Of a DNA stretch of 64,000 nt, positions 8,432 through 17,796 are shown in pieces. Location of the stretch: positions 186,001 through 250,000 of the forward strand of contig JAFKLS010000018.1 of the NCBI GenBank assembly GCA_017304675.1. Direction: 5' to 3'. The translations under genes were made by a program, and so were the position numbers. Source of the stretch: Sphingobacteriia bacterium (GTDB taxonomy: Bacteria > Bacteroidota > Bacteroidia > Chitinophagales > Chitinophagaceae). The notes under the pieces were generated by a model. The model saw only the letters and a list, made by a program, of their open reading frames with translations. It was not told the DNA's origin and did no database searches. How positions within the stretch are numbered: the first letter of the stretch is position 1; the number at the start of each line of letters is the position of its first letter.

Positions 8432-10339
8432 ATGAAGAAATTCATCATTCTATTCATTTGCATTGTTTCAAATAAAATCATTGCCCAATCTTATAACAGA
8501 GAGAACGTAAACACAAAGGCAATTAAACTTTATGAACAGGCTTTAGTACTGCTGAGTGATGGTGATACCAAAAACGCTATTCCTCTTTTAGAAAAAACCA
8601 TTCAGTCAGATAATCAATACGTAGATGCTTATTTAAGTTTGGCAGGCGCTTACGGTGAATTGAAAAATTATACCAAGGCAATAGAATATTACGAAACAGC
8701 CAAACAGAAAGACAGTATTTATTTCAAACCATACACGCTTCCCTACTCTATAAACCTTGCCGGTATTGGAAAATTTGAGGAAGCTTTACAAAGTGTATCT
8801 CAATTCTTATCCATTAACGGGTTGAACGAAAAAAGTATTAAAGCTGCCAACTATAGAAAACGCTGTTATGAATTTGCAATTCAGTTTGCAAAAGAGCATC
8901 CGTTTCAAACAAACTTCAATCCGGTTAACCTGGGTGATAGTGTTAATACAGAAAAATCTGAATACTACCCCTCTTTGAGTATAGACGACAGCTTGCTGTT
9001 ATTTACAAGAAGAGGAGAAGGTTTTAGGGAAGATTTTTTTCAAAGTATTCGTCATCATAACGGCCAATATTCAAAAGCTACGCTCATAGGAGGCGATATT
9101 AATAAAGAACCATATAAAGGAGGTATTACTATTTCTTCAGACGGAGACTGGCTCATTTTTGCTGGCAATTTCAGAAACGGTTTCGGTAATTTCGATCTTT
9201 ATATCTCTTATTATACAGCGCAGGGATGGAGTGAACCCGAAAACCTGGGGCCTAACATTAATACAGAATACTGGGAGAGTTCTCCAAGTCTTAGCCCCGA
9301 TAATCATATACTATATTTCAGTAGCAACAGGCCCGGCGGCAGCGGAGGAAAAGATTTGTACATGAGTGTTAGGCAACCCAACGGGAAATTTGGTCCTGCT
9401 CAGAATATGGGGCCTTCCCTTAACTCTATAGGAGACGAAACAGCACCTTATATTCATGCAGATAACCAAACATTATATTTCACTTCAGATGGCTTACCGG
9501 GTTACGGAGGAACAGATATTTTTATTTGCAGAAAAGATAGTTTAGGCCATTGGGGCAAGCCCGAAAATTTAGGCTATCCTATTAATACAATTGAGAACGA
9601 AGGAAGTATTGCTGTTGCAAGCAACGCCCGGTATGCTTATTTCGCCAGCGATAGAAGTGATAGCCGCGGAGGGCTTGATATTTATGAGTTTGATATGCCA
9701 CAGAACCTTCGCCCTAAAAAAACACTGTTCATTAAAGGCTCTGTATTTGATGCCGTTACCGGAAAAAATTTACCCTGCAAAATTGAATTAATCAATAACA
9801 GTAACAGGCAAATATTAATGAGCATTCAAACAGACGAAGTGGGTAAATATTTTATTCCTTTACCGGTAGGCAACAACTACACTTTCAGCGTACAACGAAA
9901 AGGTTATTTGTATTATACGGATGTATTTGATGTTGTTAACAAATATGCCGACAGTAATTATCAAAAAGATATTGCCTTACAACCCATCCGTAAAAATGCT
10001 GTTCTTACATTCAGGAACATTCAATTCGAGTTGAATTCTTCCGAATTAAAACCGGTGAGTATTATTGAACTGAATAAGTTACTTGCTTTCTTACAGGAAA
10101 ATCCTACCGTTAATATTCAATTGAGCGGGCATACCGATAATACAGGTATAGAAAGTCAGAACCTGATCCTCTCAACGGCAAGAGCAAAAGCCGTTGCACA
10201 ATTCCTGGTTGATAAAGGCATAGATGCACATCGTTTAAAATACAAAGGGTTTGGCTCTTCTGTTCCTGTTGCAGATAATACTACTGAAGCAGGCAGAAGC
10301 AGGAACAGGAGAACTGAGTTTGTTGTATTGGATTTTTAA
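8432..10339 (+). CDS. PorE-like OmpA-family protein (TPR, PD40 propeller, CRD, OmpA)
   Basis: About 635 aa from the ATG at 8432. That start gives a clean signal peptide (MKKFIILFICIVSNKIIAQ); the upstream in-frame extension does not. Domains in order: TPR-like helices (about 20-150), PD40/WD40-type beta-propeller with repeated SPSLSPDNHILYFSSNR-like blades (about 170-430), a carboxypeptidase-regulatory-like fold (about 435-515), and an OmpA C-terminal peptidoglycan-binding domain (about 525-635). In the OmpA domain, GHTDN and NRRTE give the Asp and Arg that hold diaminopimelate. This is the architecture of PorE of type IX secretion. Bacteroidota have many paralogues, so the specific role is inferred. 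There is no lipobox. Confidence 0.85.
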   Translation: MKKFIILFICIVSNKIIAQSYNRENVNTKAIKLYEQALVLLSDGDTKNAIPLLEKTIQSDNQYVDAYLSLAGAYGELKNYTKAIEYYETAKQKDSIYFKPYTLPYSINLAGIGKFEEALQSVSQFLSINGLNEKSIKAANYRKRCYEFAIQFAKEHPFQTNFNPVNLGDSVNTEKSEYYPSLSIDDSLLLFTRRGEGFREDFFQSIRHHNGQYSKATLIGGDINKEPYKGGITISSDGDWLIFAGNFRNGFGNFDLYISYYTAQGWSEPENLGPNINTEYWESSPSLSPDNHILYFSSNRPGGSGGKDLYMSVRQPNGKFGPAQNMGPSLNSIGDETAPYIHADNQTLYFTSDGLPGYGGTDIFICRKDSLGHWGKPENLGYPINTIENEGSIAVASNARYAYFASDRSDSRGGLDIYEFDMPQNLRPKKTLFIKGSVFDAVTGKNLPCKIELINNSNRQILMSIQTDEVGKYFIPLPVGNNYTFSVQRKGYLYYTDVFDVVNKYADSNYQKDIALQPIRKNAVLTFRNIQFELNSSELKPVSIIELNKLLAFLQENPTVNIQLSGHTDNTGIESQNLILSTARAKAVAQFLVDKGIDAHRLKYKGFGSSVPVADNTTEAGRSRNRRTEFVVLDF

Positions 10340-10354
10340 TAAATCATAGAATAA

Positions 10355-10383
10355 TTTTTCATAATTTCAAAAATTATGAAAAA
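10355..10383 (+). repeat. 13-bp perfect inverted repeat enclosing the dprA start codon
   Basis: Arms TTTTTCATAATTT and AAATTATGAAAAA are separated by CAA. The dprA ATG (10376) lies in the right arm. In RNA this would hide the start codon; in DNA it is a dyad that could bind a protein. Confidence 0.7.
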
Positions 10384-11476
10384 CGACCCGCTCTTTCATC
10401 TGGCTCTAACAAAAGTCCCTGGCATTGGAAATGTTCAGGCAAAATTATTGCTGGCCCATTTTGAAGGCGATGCAGAAGCAATTTTCAAAGCAAAAAAGAA
10501 GACAATAGCAACCGTAGAAGGAATAGGTGATGTTAAAGCCAAAGCCATTAAAGCTTTTGAAGATTTTAAAAGCTGTGAAGAAGAGATTGTTTTTTGTAAT
10601 AAACACCACATACAAATTCTTTACACTAACCATAGTAATTATCCGCAACGCCTGCTACATTGTTACGATGCCCCAACAGTTTTATTTTATCGTGGCAATG
10701 CGGGGTTAAATACATCGAAGGTTGTTAGTATTATTGGTACAAGAACCAACTCAGATTATGGCAAACAGGTAACAGAACAACTCATAGCGCATTTTAAAGA
10801 GCAGAATATAACTGTTATAAGCGGCCTGGCATTTGGTATAGATGCCATTGCACATAAAGCTGCCCTAAAAAATAGCTTACCTACACTTGCAGTATTGGCT
10901 CATGGTATGCACACCATTTACCCCGTGCAACATAAATTGTTGGCAAAAGATATTTTACTATGCGGTGGATTACTTACAGAATTTTGCAATGGTGTTAAAG
11001 CAAGCAGGCATAATTTTCCTAAAAGAAACAGAATTGTAGCGGGGCTAAGCGATGCTACCATAGTTATTGAAACAGCAATAAAAGGAGGCAGCATGATCAC
11101 TGCAGAACTGGCTTATCATTATAACAGAGATGTATTTGCAGTGCCGGGAAAATTAACTGATTATAAAAGCAGTGGTTGCCTGGCATTGATTAGACAAAAC
11201 AAAGCTGTTCTATATACTTCTCCGGATGATTTTATGAGAGAGATGGGGTGGATAGATGCCCCTAAATTAAGAAAAGCCCAAAAAGAATTATTCATAGAAA
11301 TTTCTGAAGAAGAACAGCGTATTGTTGAACTGCTTCAGAAAAAAGACAGCTTGCATATTGATGAGATTTATTTGCAAAGCGGCTTAAGCAGCAGTATCGT
11401 TGCCTCTTGCATTTTGAATTTAGAGTTGAACAACATTATTGCAACTTTACCCGGCAAACTTTATAAGTTAGTTTAA
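10376..11476 (+). CDS. dprA: DNA-processing protein DprA/Smf
   Basis: Binds incoming single-stranded DNA and loads RecA during natural transformation. It is 366 aa. An N-terminal SAM/HhH-like domain (about 1-70, VPGIGNVQAKLLLAHFEG) leads into the Rossmann core (about 80-285). Signatures there are SIIGTRTNSDYGKQV, ISGLAFGIDAIAHKAAL and GGSMITAELA, and these are the clearest identifiers. A C-terminal winged-helix domain follows (about 300-366, LLQKKDSLHIDEIYLQSGLS). The gene lies 36 bp behind the PorE-like gene. Its start codon is inside a perfect hairpin. No other competence gene is in the window. Confidence 0.94.
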   Translation: MKNDPLFHLALTKVPGIGNVQAKLLLAHFEGDAEAIFKAKKKTIATVEGIGDVKAKAIKAFEDFKSCEEEIVFCNKHHIQILYTNHSNYPQRLLHCYDAPTVLFYRGNAGLNTSKVVSIIGTRTNSDYGKQVTEQLIAHFKEQNITVISGLAFGIDAIAHKAALKNSLPTLAVLAHGMHTIYPVQHKLLAKDILLCGGLLTEFCNGVKASRHNFPKRNRIVAGLSDATIVIETAIKGGSMITAELAYHYNRDVFAVPGKLTDYKSSGCLALIRQNKAVLYTSPDDFMREMGWIDAPKLRKAQKELFIEISEEEQRIVELLQKKDSLHIDEIYLQSGLSSSIVASCILNLELNNIIATLPGKLYKLV

Positions 11477-11532
11477 CGTTAAAAGCAAGTGATTAACCAT
11501 AAAGTTTAAACACCGGATTTTAAACTTTTTTG

Positions 11533-11540
11533 TACCTTTG
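11533..11540 (+). promoter_or_regulatory. -7 box directly before guaB
   Basis: TACCTTTG matches TAnnTTTG exactly and ends 3 nt before the guaB ATG. The -33 region is not obvious. It implies a leaderless or very short-leader transcript. Confidence 0.5.
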
Positions 11541-11543
11541 CAC

Positions 11544-13043
11544 ATGGCAACAATAAAATCTTCCCGCACAAAATCTTCTATTCAAAGAAACTTTATTGAT
11601 GGTTTAACTTTCGACGATGTACTGCTGGTTCCTGCATACAGTCAAATTTTACCGAGAGAAGTAAGTATCCGTTCTCAGCTTACCAGAAATATTACTTTAA
11701 ATATTCCAATGCTTTCTGCAGCGATGGATACGGTTACAGAAGCCAACCTTGCCATTGCGCTGGCCCGCGAAGGTGGCTTGGGCATCTTACATAAAAATAT
11801 GAGTATTGAAAAACAGGCAGAGCAGGTAAGAAAAGTAAAGAGAAGTGAAAGCGGCCTGATTATAGATCCCATTACACTTACTGCAGATGCCACAATAGAA
11901 GATGCCTTGCGTATAATGAAAGAAAACAAAATAGGAGGTATTCCTATTGTTGATGCAGGAAACAATCTCGTTGGTATTTTAACGAACAGAGACCTTCGTT
12001 TTGAAACAAATAACCTTAAAAAGAAAGTGCGTGAAGTGATGACAAGCGAAAAACTCATCACCGCACCCGAAGGAACAGACCTGAAGAAAGCAGAAAAGAT
12101 ATTGCAACAGTATAAAATTGAAAAACTGCCTGTAATTAATAAGCAGGGGAAATTAATTGGCCTGATTACATACAGAGACATCCTTCAATTAAAAAATTAT
12201 CCTAATGCCGTAAAGGACGGGATGGGCAGGTTATTGGTGGGTGCAGCTTTGGGCATTACCAAAGACCTGATGGACAGGGCTGCCGCTTTACAACAGGTAG
12301 GTGTTGATGCCGTTACATTAGATAGTGCCCACGGACATAGTAAAGGTGTGATTGAAGCTTTAAAAGCATTGAGGAAAAATTTCAGGAAATTAGATATCAT
12401 TGCCGGCAACGTTGGAACAGCAGCCGGAGCAAAAGCTTTGGCCGAAGCCGGTGCCAATTGCATTAAAGTAGGTATAGGGCCCGGCTCTATTTGCACCACC
12501 CGTATTGTAGCGGGAGCAGGTGTTCCGCAGTTAACAGCCATTATGGAAGCAGCCAATGCTTTGAAAGGGAAAAATGTACCATTGATTGCAGATGGCGGCA
12601 TACGATATACCGGCGATATGGTAAAAGCACTGGCAGCAGGCGCCAATGTAGTGATGATGGGAAGTGTGTTTGCCGGAACGGAAGAGAGCCCCGGTGAAAC
12701 CATTATCTACGAAGGAAGGAAATTTAAAGAATACCGTGGAATGGGAAGCATGGGAGCCATGAGCCAGGGAAGTGGCGACAGGTATTTTCAGGATGTGGAA
12801 GATGGCATTAAAAAATTTGTGCCCGAAGGTATTGAAGGTCGTGTTGCTTATAAAGGATACTTAAGCGAAGTGGTTTATCAGTTTGTGGGTGGATTAAGAG
12901 CAGGTATGGGTTATTGCGGTGCCCAAAATATTGCAGAACTGCAGAATGCCACTTTTGTAAAAATAACCAATGCCGGTATGAAAGAGAGCCATGCTCATGA
13001 TATTGAAATAACCAAAGAAGCGCCAAATTATAGCCGTAAATAA
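11544..13043 (+). CDS. guaB: Inosine-5'-monophosphate dehydrogenase
   Basis: Oxidises IMP to XMP with NAD, the committed step to GMP. The ATG at 11544 ([10 protein letters not shown]) is chosen over a TTG two codons upstream. [17 protein letters not shown] is the typical start of the barrel. A CBS-domain pair is inserted at about residues 100-215 ([21 protein letters not shown] and [19 protein letters not shown]). The catalytic loop [18 protein letters not shown] contains the active-site Cys. [16 protein letters not shown] is the flap. A perfect palindromic terminator follows. Confidence 0.97.
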   Translation: MATIKSSRTKSSIQRNFIDGLTFDDVLLVPAYSQILPREVSIRSQLTRNITLNIPMLSAAMDTVTEANLAIALAREGGLGILHKNMSIEKQAEQVRKVKRSESGLIIDPITLTADATIEDALRIMKENKIGGIPIVDAGNNLVGILTNRDLRFETNNLKKKVREVMTSEKLITAPEGTDLKKAEKILQQYKIEKLPVINKQGKLIGLITYRDILQLKNYPNAVKDGMGRLLVGAALGITKDLMDRAAALQQVGVDAVTLDSAHGHSKGVIEALKALRKNFRKLDIIAGNVGTAAGAKALAEAGANCIKVGIGPGSICTTRIVAGAGVPQLTAIMEAANALKGKNVPLIADGGIRYTGDMVKALAAGANVVMMGSVFAGTEESPGETIIYEGRKFKEYRGMGSMGAMSQGSGDRYFQDVEDGIKKFVPEGIEGRVAYKGYLSEVVYQFVGGLRAGMGYCGAQNIAELQNATFVKITNAGMKESHAHDIEITKEAPNYSRK

Positions 13044-13069
13044 AATACTGTAGTTTATATACAATACAT

Positions 13070-13097
13070 AAAAGGCGATCATTAATGATCGCCTTTT
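13070..13097. terminator. Perfect 28-bp palindromic bidirectional terminator
   Basis: The sequence is its own reverse complement over 28 bp, with A-runs on the left and T-runs on the right. It can therefore end transcription from guaB and from the convergent flavoprotein gene. Seen in sequence. Confidence 0.85.
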
Positions 13098-13143
13098 ATT
13101 TTATTTATTCAAGTGCATTGTTGTTCGCCGGTTTTATTGTGTA

Positions 13144-14088
13144 CTAATTTCCTTTAAGCAGTTCTTTTATTTTGCAATATTCTTCCCATATTTCTTTTAC
13201 AATTGCAGCAGCCGGTTTTATTGTGTTAATAATGGCACTCACTTGTCCAATTTCCAATTCGCCTTCTTCTAAATTTCCTTCAAACATTCCTTTTTTAGCC
13301 CTGCCTCTGCCTAACAAATTATTTAACGTTTCTGCATCTGCTCCTTGTGATTCTGCCTTTGCAATGTCTTCGTAAAATTTATTTTTCAATAACCGAACAG
13401 GAACCGTTTTTTTCATCATCAACATAGTATCGCCTTCTTGTGCTTTCACAATAGCTTCTTTAAAAGCAAGATGAGAAGAGGCTTCAGGTGTGCAAACAAA
13501 TCTGCTTCCTATCTGAACAGCATCAGCACCCAATACCATAGCAGCAAGCATTTGCCTGCCGGTAGCTATACCGCCTGCTGCAATTACCGGAATAGATACA
13601 GCATTACATACCGCCGGAATTAATACCATAGTGGTGGTTTCTTCTCTCCCATTATGTCCGCCGGCTTCAAAGCCTTCGGCTACAACAGCATCGCATCCTG
13701 CTTCCTGTGCTTTTAAAGCAAATTTGCTGCTGCTAACAACATGCACCACTTTTATCCCTGCCTCTTTCAGAATTGTTGTCCATGTTTTAGGATTACCGGC
13801 ACTTGTAAAAACAATAGGGGTTTTTTCTTCAATAATAATTTGAATGTGTTTTTCAATATCAGGATATAACAAAGGAAGATTGACTGCAAAAGGTTTTGTT
13901 GTTGCTTTTTTGCATTGCTGAATATGTTCTCGTAAAACATCTGGATACATACTTCCTGCACCAATAATACCTAAACCGCCTGCATTACTAACTGCACTGG
14001 CCAGCTTCCAGCCGCTTGCCCAAACCATGCCCGCCTGAATGATGGGATATTGTATATTGAAAAGTTGCGTGATTCGATTAGAAAACAT
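13144..14088 (-). CDS. Nitronate monooxygenase/FabK-like FMN enzyme
   Basis: 314-aa FMN-dependent TIM-barrel protein of the NPD/2-nitropropane dioxygenase superfamily. It starts MFSNRITQLFNIQYPIIQAG, as these do. GGLGIIGAG and the catalytic-type motif AEGFEAGGHNGR (His) are visible. IPVIAAGGIATGRQ and LGADAVQIGSRF form the FMN phosphate site. The family includes nitronate monooxygenases and the enoyl-ACP reductase FabK. Sequence alone does not separate them, and no fatty-acid genes lie nearby. It is convergent with guaB. Confidence 0.82.
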   Translation of the reverse strand: MFSNRITQLFNIQYPIIQAGMVWASGWKLASAVSNAGGLGIIGAGSMYPDVLREHIQQCKKATTKPFAVNLPLLYPDIEKHIQIIIEEKTPIVFTSAGNPKTWTTILKEAGIKVVHVVSSSKFALKAQEAGCDAVVAEGFEAGGHNGREETTTMVLIPAVCNAVSIPVIAAGGIATGRQMLAAMVLGADAVQIGSRFVCTPEASSHLAFKEAIVKAQEGDTMLMMKKTVPVRLLKNKFYEDIAKAESQGADAETLNNLLGRGRAKKGMFEGNLEEGELEIGQVSAIINTIKPAAAIVKEIWEEYCKIKELLKGN

Positions 14089-14179
14089 AGATTGATTATT
14101 TGGCGATGTGTTGATTTGAAAATTAGCACAAACTTCTCAATCATTTTTAAATAACCGAATACAACAGCGCAGAAATTAT

Positions 14180-15172
14180 TTATCCAAAATCTATCTCAGT
14201 ATTGTCACCAATGTTTAAGCTGCGACTAAGCCCCGTAACAGAGGCATCACTTCCAATTAAAGAATTATCGATTACAACTTCATGCAAAGTTGTATAAGAA
14301 CCGATAATACTATCTCTTACAATGGAGAAATTAATACTGGTATTGGCGCCGATAGACACGTGAGGTCCCACTATGGCATTTTTAAGCACACAGCCTGTAC
14401 CTATACTTACCGGAGGTATGATGATTGAGTTTTCTGTTTTTACCGTTTCATGAATATATCCGCCAAATTTCTTCATTAAAATACCATTACTTTCTAGAAG
14501 CGTTTCTTTTTTACCGCAATCGAACCAGTTTTTCACTTTGAAAGACTGGAATTTTGCACCCCGTTTAATCATACAATCCAAAGCATCGGTTAAATTGTAT
14601 TCTCCCTGTGTGGTTATATTTTGTACAAAGAGGTGATGCAAACATTCAAACAGAAAATGGGTCTCTTTTATTTTATATAATCCTACTAATGCCATATTGC
14701 TTTTAGGGATAGCGGGTTTTTCAACTACCTGTTCAATAAAGCCATCCTCTCCTATTGTAGCGATACCAAAATTTCGCGGATCATCTACTTTTTTAATACC
14801 CAGCATGCTGTAAGGGTTATTAATCACTTCCCTTACATCGTACTCACAAATCGTATCCCCCAATACAACAAATACTTCATCATAGCCAACAATATTTTTT
14901 GTTAACTCAATAGCATGGCCTGTTCCCTGGCGTTCATTTTGGTATACAAAATGTGTTTGCAGGTTAGGGTAGGTTTGTGTAACATACTCCTGTATTTTTT
15001 CGCCTAAATAACCAACAATAAAAATAAATTCGTTAATACCGGCTTCATGCAACTGATCAACAATAAAACTAAGAATCGTTTTACCGGCAATAGGTATTAA
15101 TGCTTTAGGTTGGGTATATGTATGGGGTCTTAGTTTGGCTCCGGCTCCTGCAACGGGGATGATTGCTTTCAT
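14180..15172 (-). CDS. Sugar-1-phosphate nucleotidyltransferase with left-handed beta-helix tail
   Basis: About 330 aa from the ATG at 15172 (MKAIIPVAGAGAKLRPHTYT). The upstream in-frame codons do not fit the family. The N-terminal Rossmann-like domain has the activating loop GAGAKLRP (GxGxxLRP type) and TQPKALIPIAGK with the catalytic Lys. VVLGDTICEYD is the metal site. After about residue 240 hexapeptide repeats follow (IIPPVSIGTGCVLKNAIVGP and on), as in long glucose-1-phosphate thymidylyl- or uridylyltransferases. The sugar and the base are not determined. It is divergent from glyA. Confidence 0.82.
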   Translation of the reverse strand: MKAIIPVAGAGAKLRPHTYTQPKALIPIAGKTILSFIVDQLHEAGINEFIFIVGYLGEKIQEYVTQTYPNLQTHFVYQNERQGTGHAIELTKNIVGYDEVFVVLGDTICEYDVREVINNPYSMLGIKKVDDPRNFGIATIGEDGFIEQVVEKPAIPKSNMALVGLYKIKETHFLFECLHHLFVQNITTQGEYNLTDALDCMIKRGAKFQSFKVKNWFDCGKKETLLESNGILMKKFGGYIHETVKTENSIIIPPVSIGTGCVLKNAIVGPHVSIGANTSINFSIVRDSIIGSYTTLHEVVIDNSLIGSDASVTGLSRSLNIGDNTEIDFG

Positions 15173-15324
15173 TATTAAGTCGCTTTTTTCATAAAAAAAT
15201 TCCTTCTCAAAATGTACAAAACACACTTAGCGAGCCGTGAAAATAGTAAAATCTTTCACTTTAGCAAATGTTGTTCGTTATCCGGATGGTGATAAACAAA
15301 TAATGTCAGGATGCATGTATCATT

Positions 15325-15332
15325 TATTTTTG
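15325..15332 (+). promoter_or_regulatory. -7 box of the glyA promoter
   Basis: TATTTTTG matches TAnnTTTG and lies 16 nt before the glyA ATG. The -33 element is not clear. Confidence 0.45.
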
Positions 15333-15348
15333 CCAAAAATTTTTCATC

Positions 15349-16629
15349 ATGCAAAAAGATACGCTGGTTTTTGATCTGATTAAACAGGAGTTGGAAAGAC
15401 AAAGACGTGGTATTGAATTAATAGCTTCGGAAAACTTTACCTCTTTGCAGGTAATGCAGGCCATGGGTAATGTTATGACCAATAAATATGCAGAAGGTTA
15501 CCCGGGAAGAAGGTATTATGGCGGTTGTGAAATTGTTGATCAGACAGAACAATTAGCCATTGATAGACTAAAGCATGTTTTTAATGTAGAATACGCCAAT
15601 GTACAGCCTCATAGCGGCGCACAGGCAAATGCCTCGTTAATGTTGGCCATTTTGCAGCCGGGCGACCCCATTTTAGGTTTAGACCTCAGCATGGGCGGAC
15701 ACTTAACACATGGCAGTGCCGTTAATTTTAGCGGTAAATTATACCAGCCGCATTTTTATGGGGTGAAAAAAGAAACGGGGTTGATTGATTATGAAATGCT
15801 GGAAGAAAAAGCGAAAACAATAAAACCTAAACTTATTATTTGTGGCGCCAGTGCCTACAGCAGGGATATTGATTATGCGCGAATAAGAGCAGTTGCAGAC
15901 GAAATAGGCGCTTTCGTAATGGCCGATATTGCACATCCGGCCGGATTAATTGCCAAAGGTTTATTAAGTTCTCCATTCAATCATTGCCATTTTGTTACCT
16001 CTACCACACATAAAACTTTACGCGGCCCTCGTGGTGGTGTGATTATGATGGGAAAAGATTTTGAAAATCCATTCGGGCTAAAAGATGTGAAAGGGAATAT
16101 TCGCCTGATGAGCAATTTAATTGATATGGCTGTATTTCCCGGTACACAGGGCGGCCCTTTAGAACATGTAATTGCTGCAAAAGCAATTGCCTTTGGTGAA
16201 ATATTAACCGACGAGTTTACAGATTATGCCAAACAGGTACAACACAATGCACAGGCAATGGCCAAAGCTTTTATAAACAGAGGCTATGAAATTATCAGTG
16301 GCGGAACAGATAATCATTTAATGTTGATAGACCTAAGGAATAAAAATATTAGTGGTAAGAAAGCGGAACAGGTTTTAGGACACGCCGATATTACTGCCAA
16401 TAAAAACATGGTTCCCTTTGATGATAAGAGTGCTTTTGTAACATCGGGCATACGCTTTGGCGTTGCTGCTATTACTACACGGGGCATGAAAGAAGAGCAC
16501 ATGGAATTTGTGGTAAACGCCATTGATATTGCTTTAACAAATGCAGATAGTGAACAGGTTTTGGCAGATGTGAAAAAGCAGGTAAATAATTTTATGAGTC
16601 AATTTGTTTTATACCCGGAACTAGGATAA
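15349..16629 (+). CDS. glyA: Serine hydroxymethyltransferase
   Basis: PLP enzyme that converts serine and THF to glycine and methylene-THF, supplying the substrate of FolD, which is also in this window. It is 426 aa. [28 protein letters not shown] and HSGAQAN are family signatures. [14 protein letters not shown] contains the PLP-binding Lys. [15 protein letters not shown] is also typical. Both length and start are normal. Confidence 0.97.
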   Translation: MQKDTLVFDLIKQELERQRRGIELIASENFTSLQVMQAMGNVMTNKYAEGYPGRRYYGGCEIVDQTEQLAIDRLKHVFNVEYANVQPHSGAQANASLMLAILQPGDPILGLDLSMGGHLTHGSAVNFSGKLYQPHFYGVKKETGLIDYEMLEEKAKTIKPKLIICGASAYSRDIDYARIRAVADEIGAFVMADIAHPAGLIAKGLLSSPFNHCHFVTSTTHKTLRGPRGGVIMMGKDFENPFGLKDVKGNIRLMSNLIDMAVFPGTQGGPLEHVIAAKAIAFGEILTDEFTDYAKQVQHNAQAMAKAFINRGYEIISGGTDNHLMLIDLRNKNISGKKAEQVLGHADITANKNMVPFDDKSAFVTSGIRFGVAAITTRGMKEEHMEFVVNAIDIALTNADSEQVLADVKKQVNNFMSQFVLYPELG

Positions 16630-16645
16630 TTTGATATTGATTGCT

Positions 16646-16703
16646 GAGGTTTAAAGATTATAACTGAAACTTATTAATAGTTTTAGATTTAACTTTAAAC
16701 CTC
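16646..16703. repeat. Nested inverted repeats between glyA and the DUF4293 gene
   Basis: Outer arms GAGGTTTAAAG and CTTTAAACCTC (11 bp, perfect) enclose an inner pair CTGAAAC/GTTTTAG, which pairs with one G-U. Together they could form one long interrupted RNA hairpin ending 22 nt before the next ATG. No T-tract follows, so it does not look like a simple terminator. Confidence 0.55.
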
Positions 16704-16725
16704 AAACAGTAAAACTTTAAATGGT

Positions 16726-17151
16726 ATGATACAACGCATACAATCTGTCTGGCTTCTATTAGCGGGCTCTTTAGGGCTTCTTTCTTTGAAATTTCCTTTC
16801 TTCAGCGGGCATCGCATAAACGATGCGGTTCCTAAACCCATAGTATTTGTATCTGGCACATATAATATCCTATTAATTGTTTTCACCACTACAGTTGCTA
16901 TTACTTCTTTGTTCAGTATTTTCCTGTACAAGAACAGAGGACTACAATTAAGAGCAGCGATTGTTGCATTATTGGGATCAATCCTGAATATTGGATTATA
17001 TTTTTGGCAAAAACAAGCTTTTGTTCAGGAAGAGAGCAGCATAAGCATAACCGCTCTTATTGCTTTTTTTGTACCCGTATTGCTGACACTGGCTATCCGT
17101 GGTATTTGGAAAGATGAAAAGCTGGTAAAAAGTGCAGATAGGTTAAGATAA
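16726..17151 (+). CDS. DUF4293 family membrane protein
   Basis: 141 aa starting MIQRIQSVWLLLAG, the typical opening of DUF4293. Four predicted membrane segments (about 7-25, 43-65, 76-94, 106-123) and a basic C-terminal tail. Found across Bacteroidota, function unknown. It lies about 100 bp behind glyA, separated by nested inverted repeats, and is followed by pgsA and pgpA. Confidence 0.85.
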   Translation: MIQRIQSVWLLLAGSLGLLSLKFPFFSGHRINDAVPKPIVFVSGTYNILLIVFTTTVAITSLFSIFLYKNRGLQLRAAIVALLGSILNIGLYFWQKQAFVQEESSISITALIAFFVPVLLTLAIRGIWKDEKLVKSADRLR

Positions 17152-17212
17152 TTTGCAAGCTTATTAAACTTTCGTTTGTTTTTCCAATCTAAAATAGTTC
17201 ATAAATTTCATT

Positions 17213-17767
17213 ATGAATATTTTAACTGTATTGGCTGTAAGGAAAAATATTCCGAATCTATTAACCATTAGCAGGATTGCTCTTATTCCATTTATACTTC
17301 TATTTATTGTTAACAATTATTATAACCTGGCATTCTTTGTATTTCTGTATTGCGCCTTAACAGATTTTGCCGATGGCTATTTGGCAAGAAAAATGAAAGC
17401 ACAATCTTCATTCGGGGCCATGGCAGATGCAATTGCAGATAAGCTTGTAATCCTTGTTCCCGGATGGTTTATTTTTTTTCACTCAAACCATCATCTTTCA
17501 CTGGCTCTTTTAATCATTCTTACAGTAAGAGACTGCACAATTACCACTTTAAGATATTTGCACATTATTCCCTTGGGTTCAACTCCATCAAAAATCGCAA
17601 AAATTAAAACTTTTCTATTATACGTTTTAATTCTCTTCTATCTTTTTATTGCGGGTTTGCAGTGGAATGAATGGAATATTTTGCTTACTTATTTCATAAG
17701 AGGAGTTGAGATTATTATCAGTGCCTTAGCATTATTAAGTCTGCAAAAATATTTAACAACCACATAG
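17213..17767 (+). CDS. pgsA: CDP-alcohol phosphatidyltransferase, probable phosphatidylglycerophosphate synthase
   Basis: 184 aa, several membrane helices. It carries the complete family motif DG-x2-AR-x8-G-x3-D-x3-D, beginning at ADGYLARKM and ending ADAIADK (about residues 58-81). This reaction joins CDP-diacylglycerol to glycerol-3-phosphate. NIPNLLTISRIALIPF is the typical PgsA start. The immediate neighbour is pgpA, the phosphatase for its product, which makes the PgsA reading likely over other members of the family. Confidence 0.85.
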   Translation: MNILTVLAVRKNIPNLLTISRIALIPFILLFIVNNYYNLAFFVFLYCALTDFADGYLARKMKAQSSFGAMADAIADKLVILVPGWFIFFHSNHHLSLALLIILTVRDCTITTLRYLHIIPLGSTPSKIAKIKTFLLYVLILFYLFIAGLQWNEWNILLTYFIRGVEIIISALALLSLQKYLTTT

Positions 17768-17796
17768 GTTAAAAGTGTACACTAGTTTTACAAAGG

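Noticed and set aside
12197..12703. Minus-strand 168-codon frame opposite guaB
   Set aside because: Antisense to the conserved IMPDH core; no start context, no promoter, no protein features.
13144..14088. Assigning the flavoprotein firmly as FabK
   Set aside because: Motifs are shared with nitronate monooxygenases, and no fatty-acid genes are adjacent.
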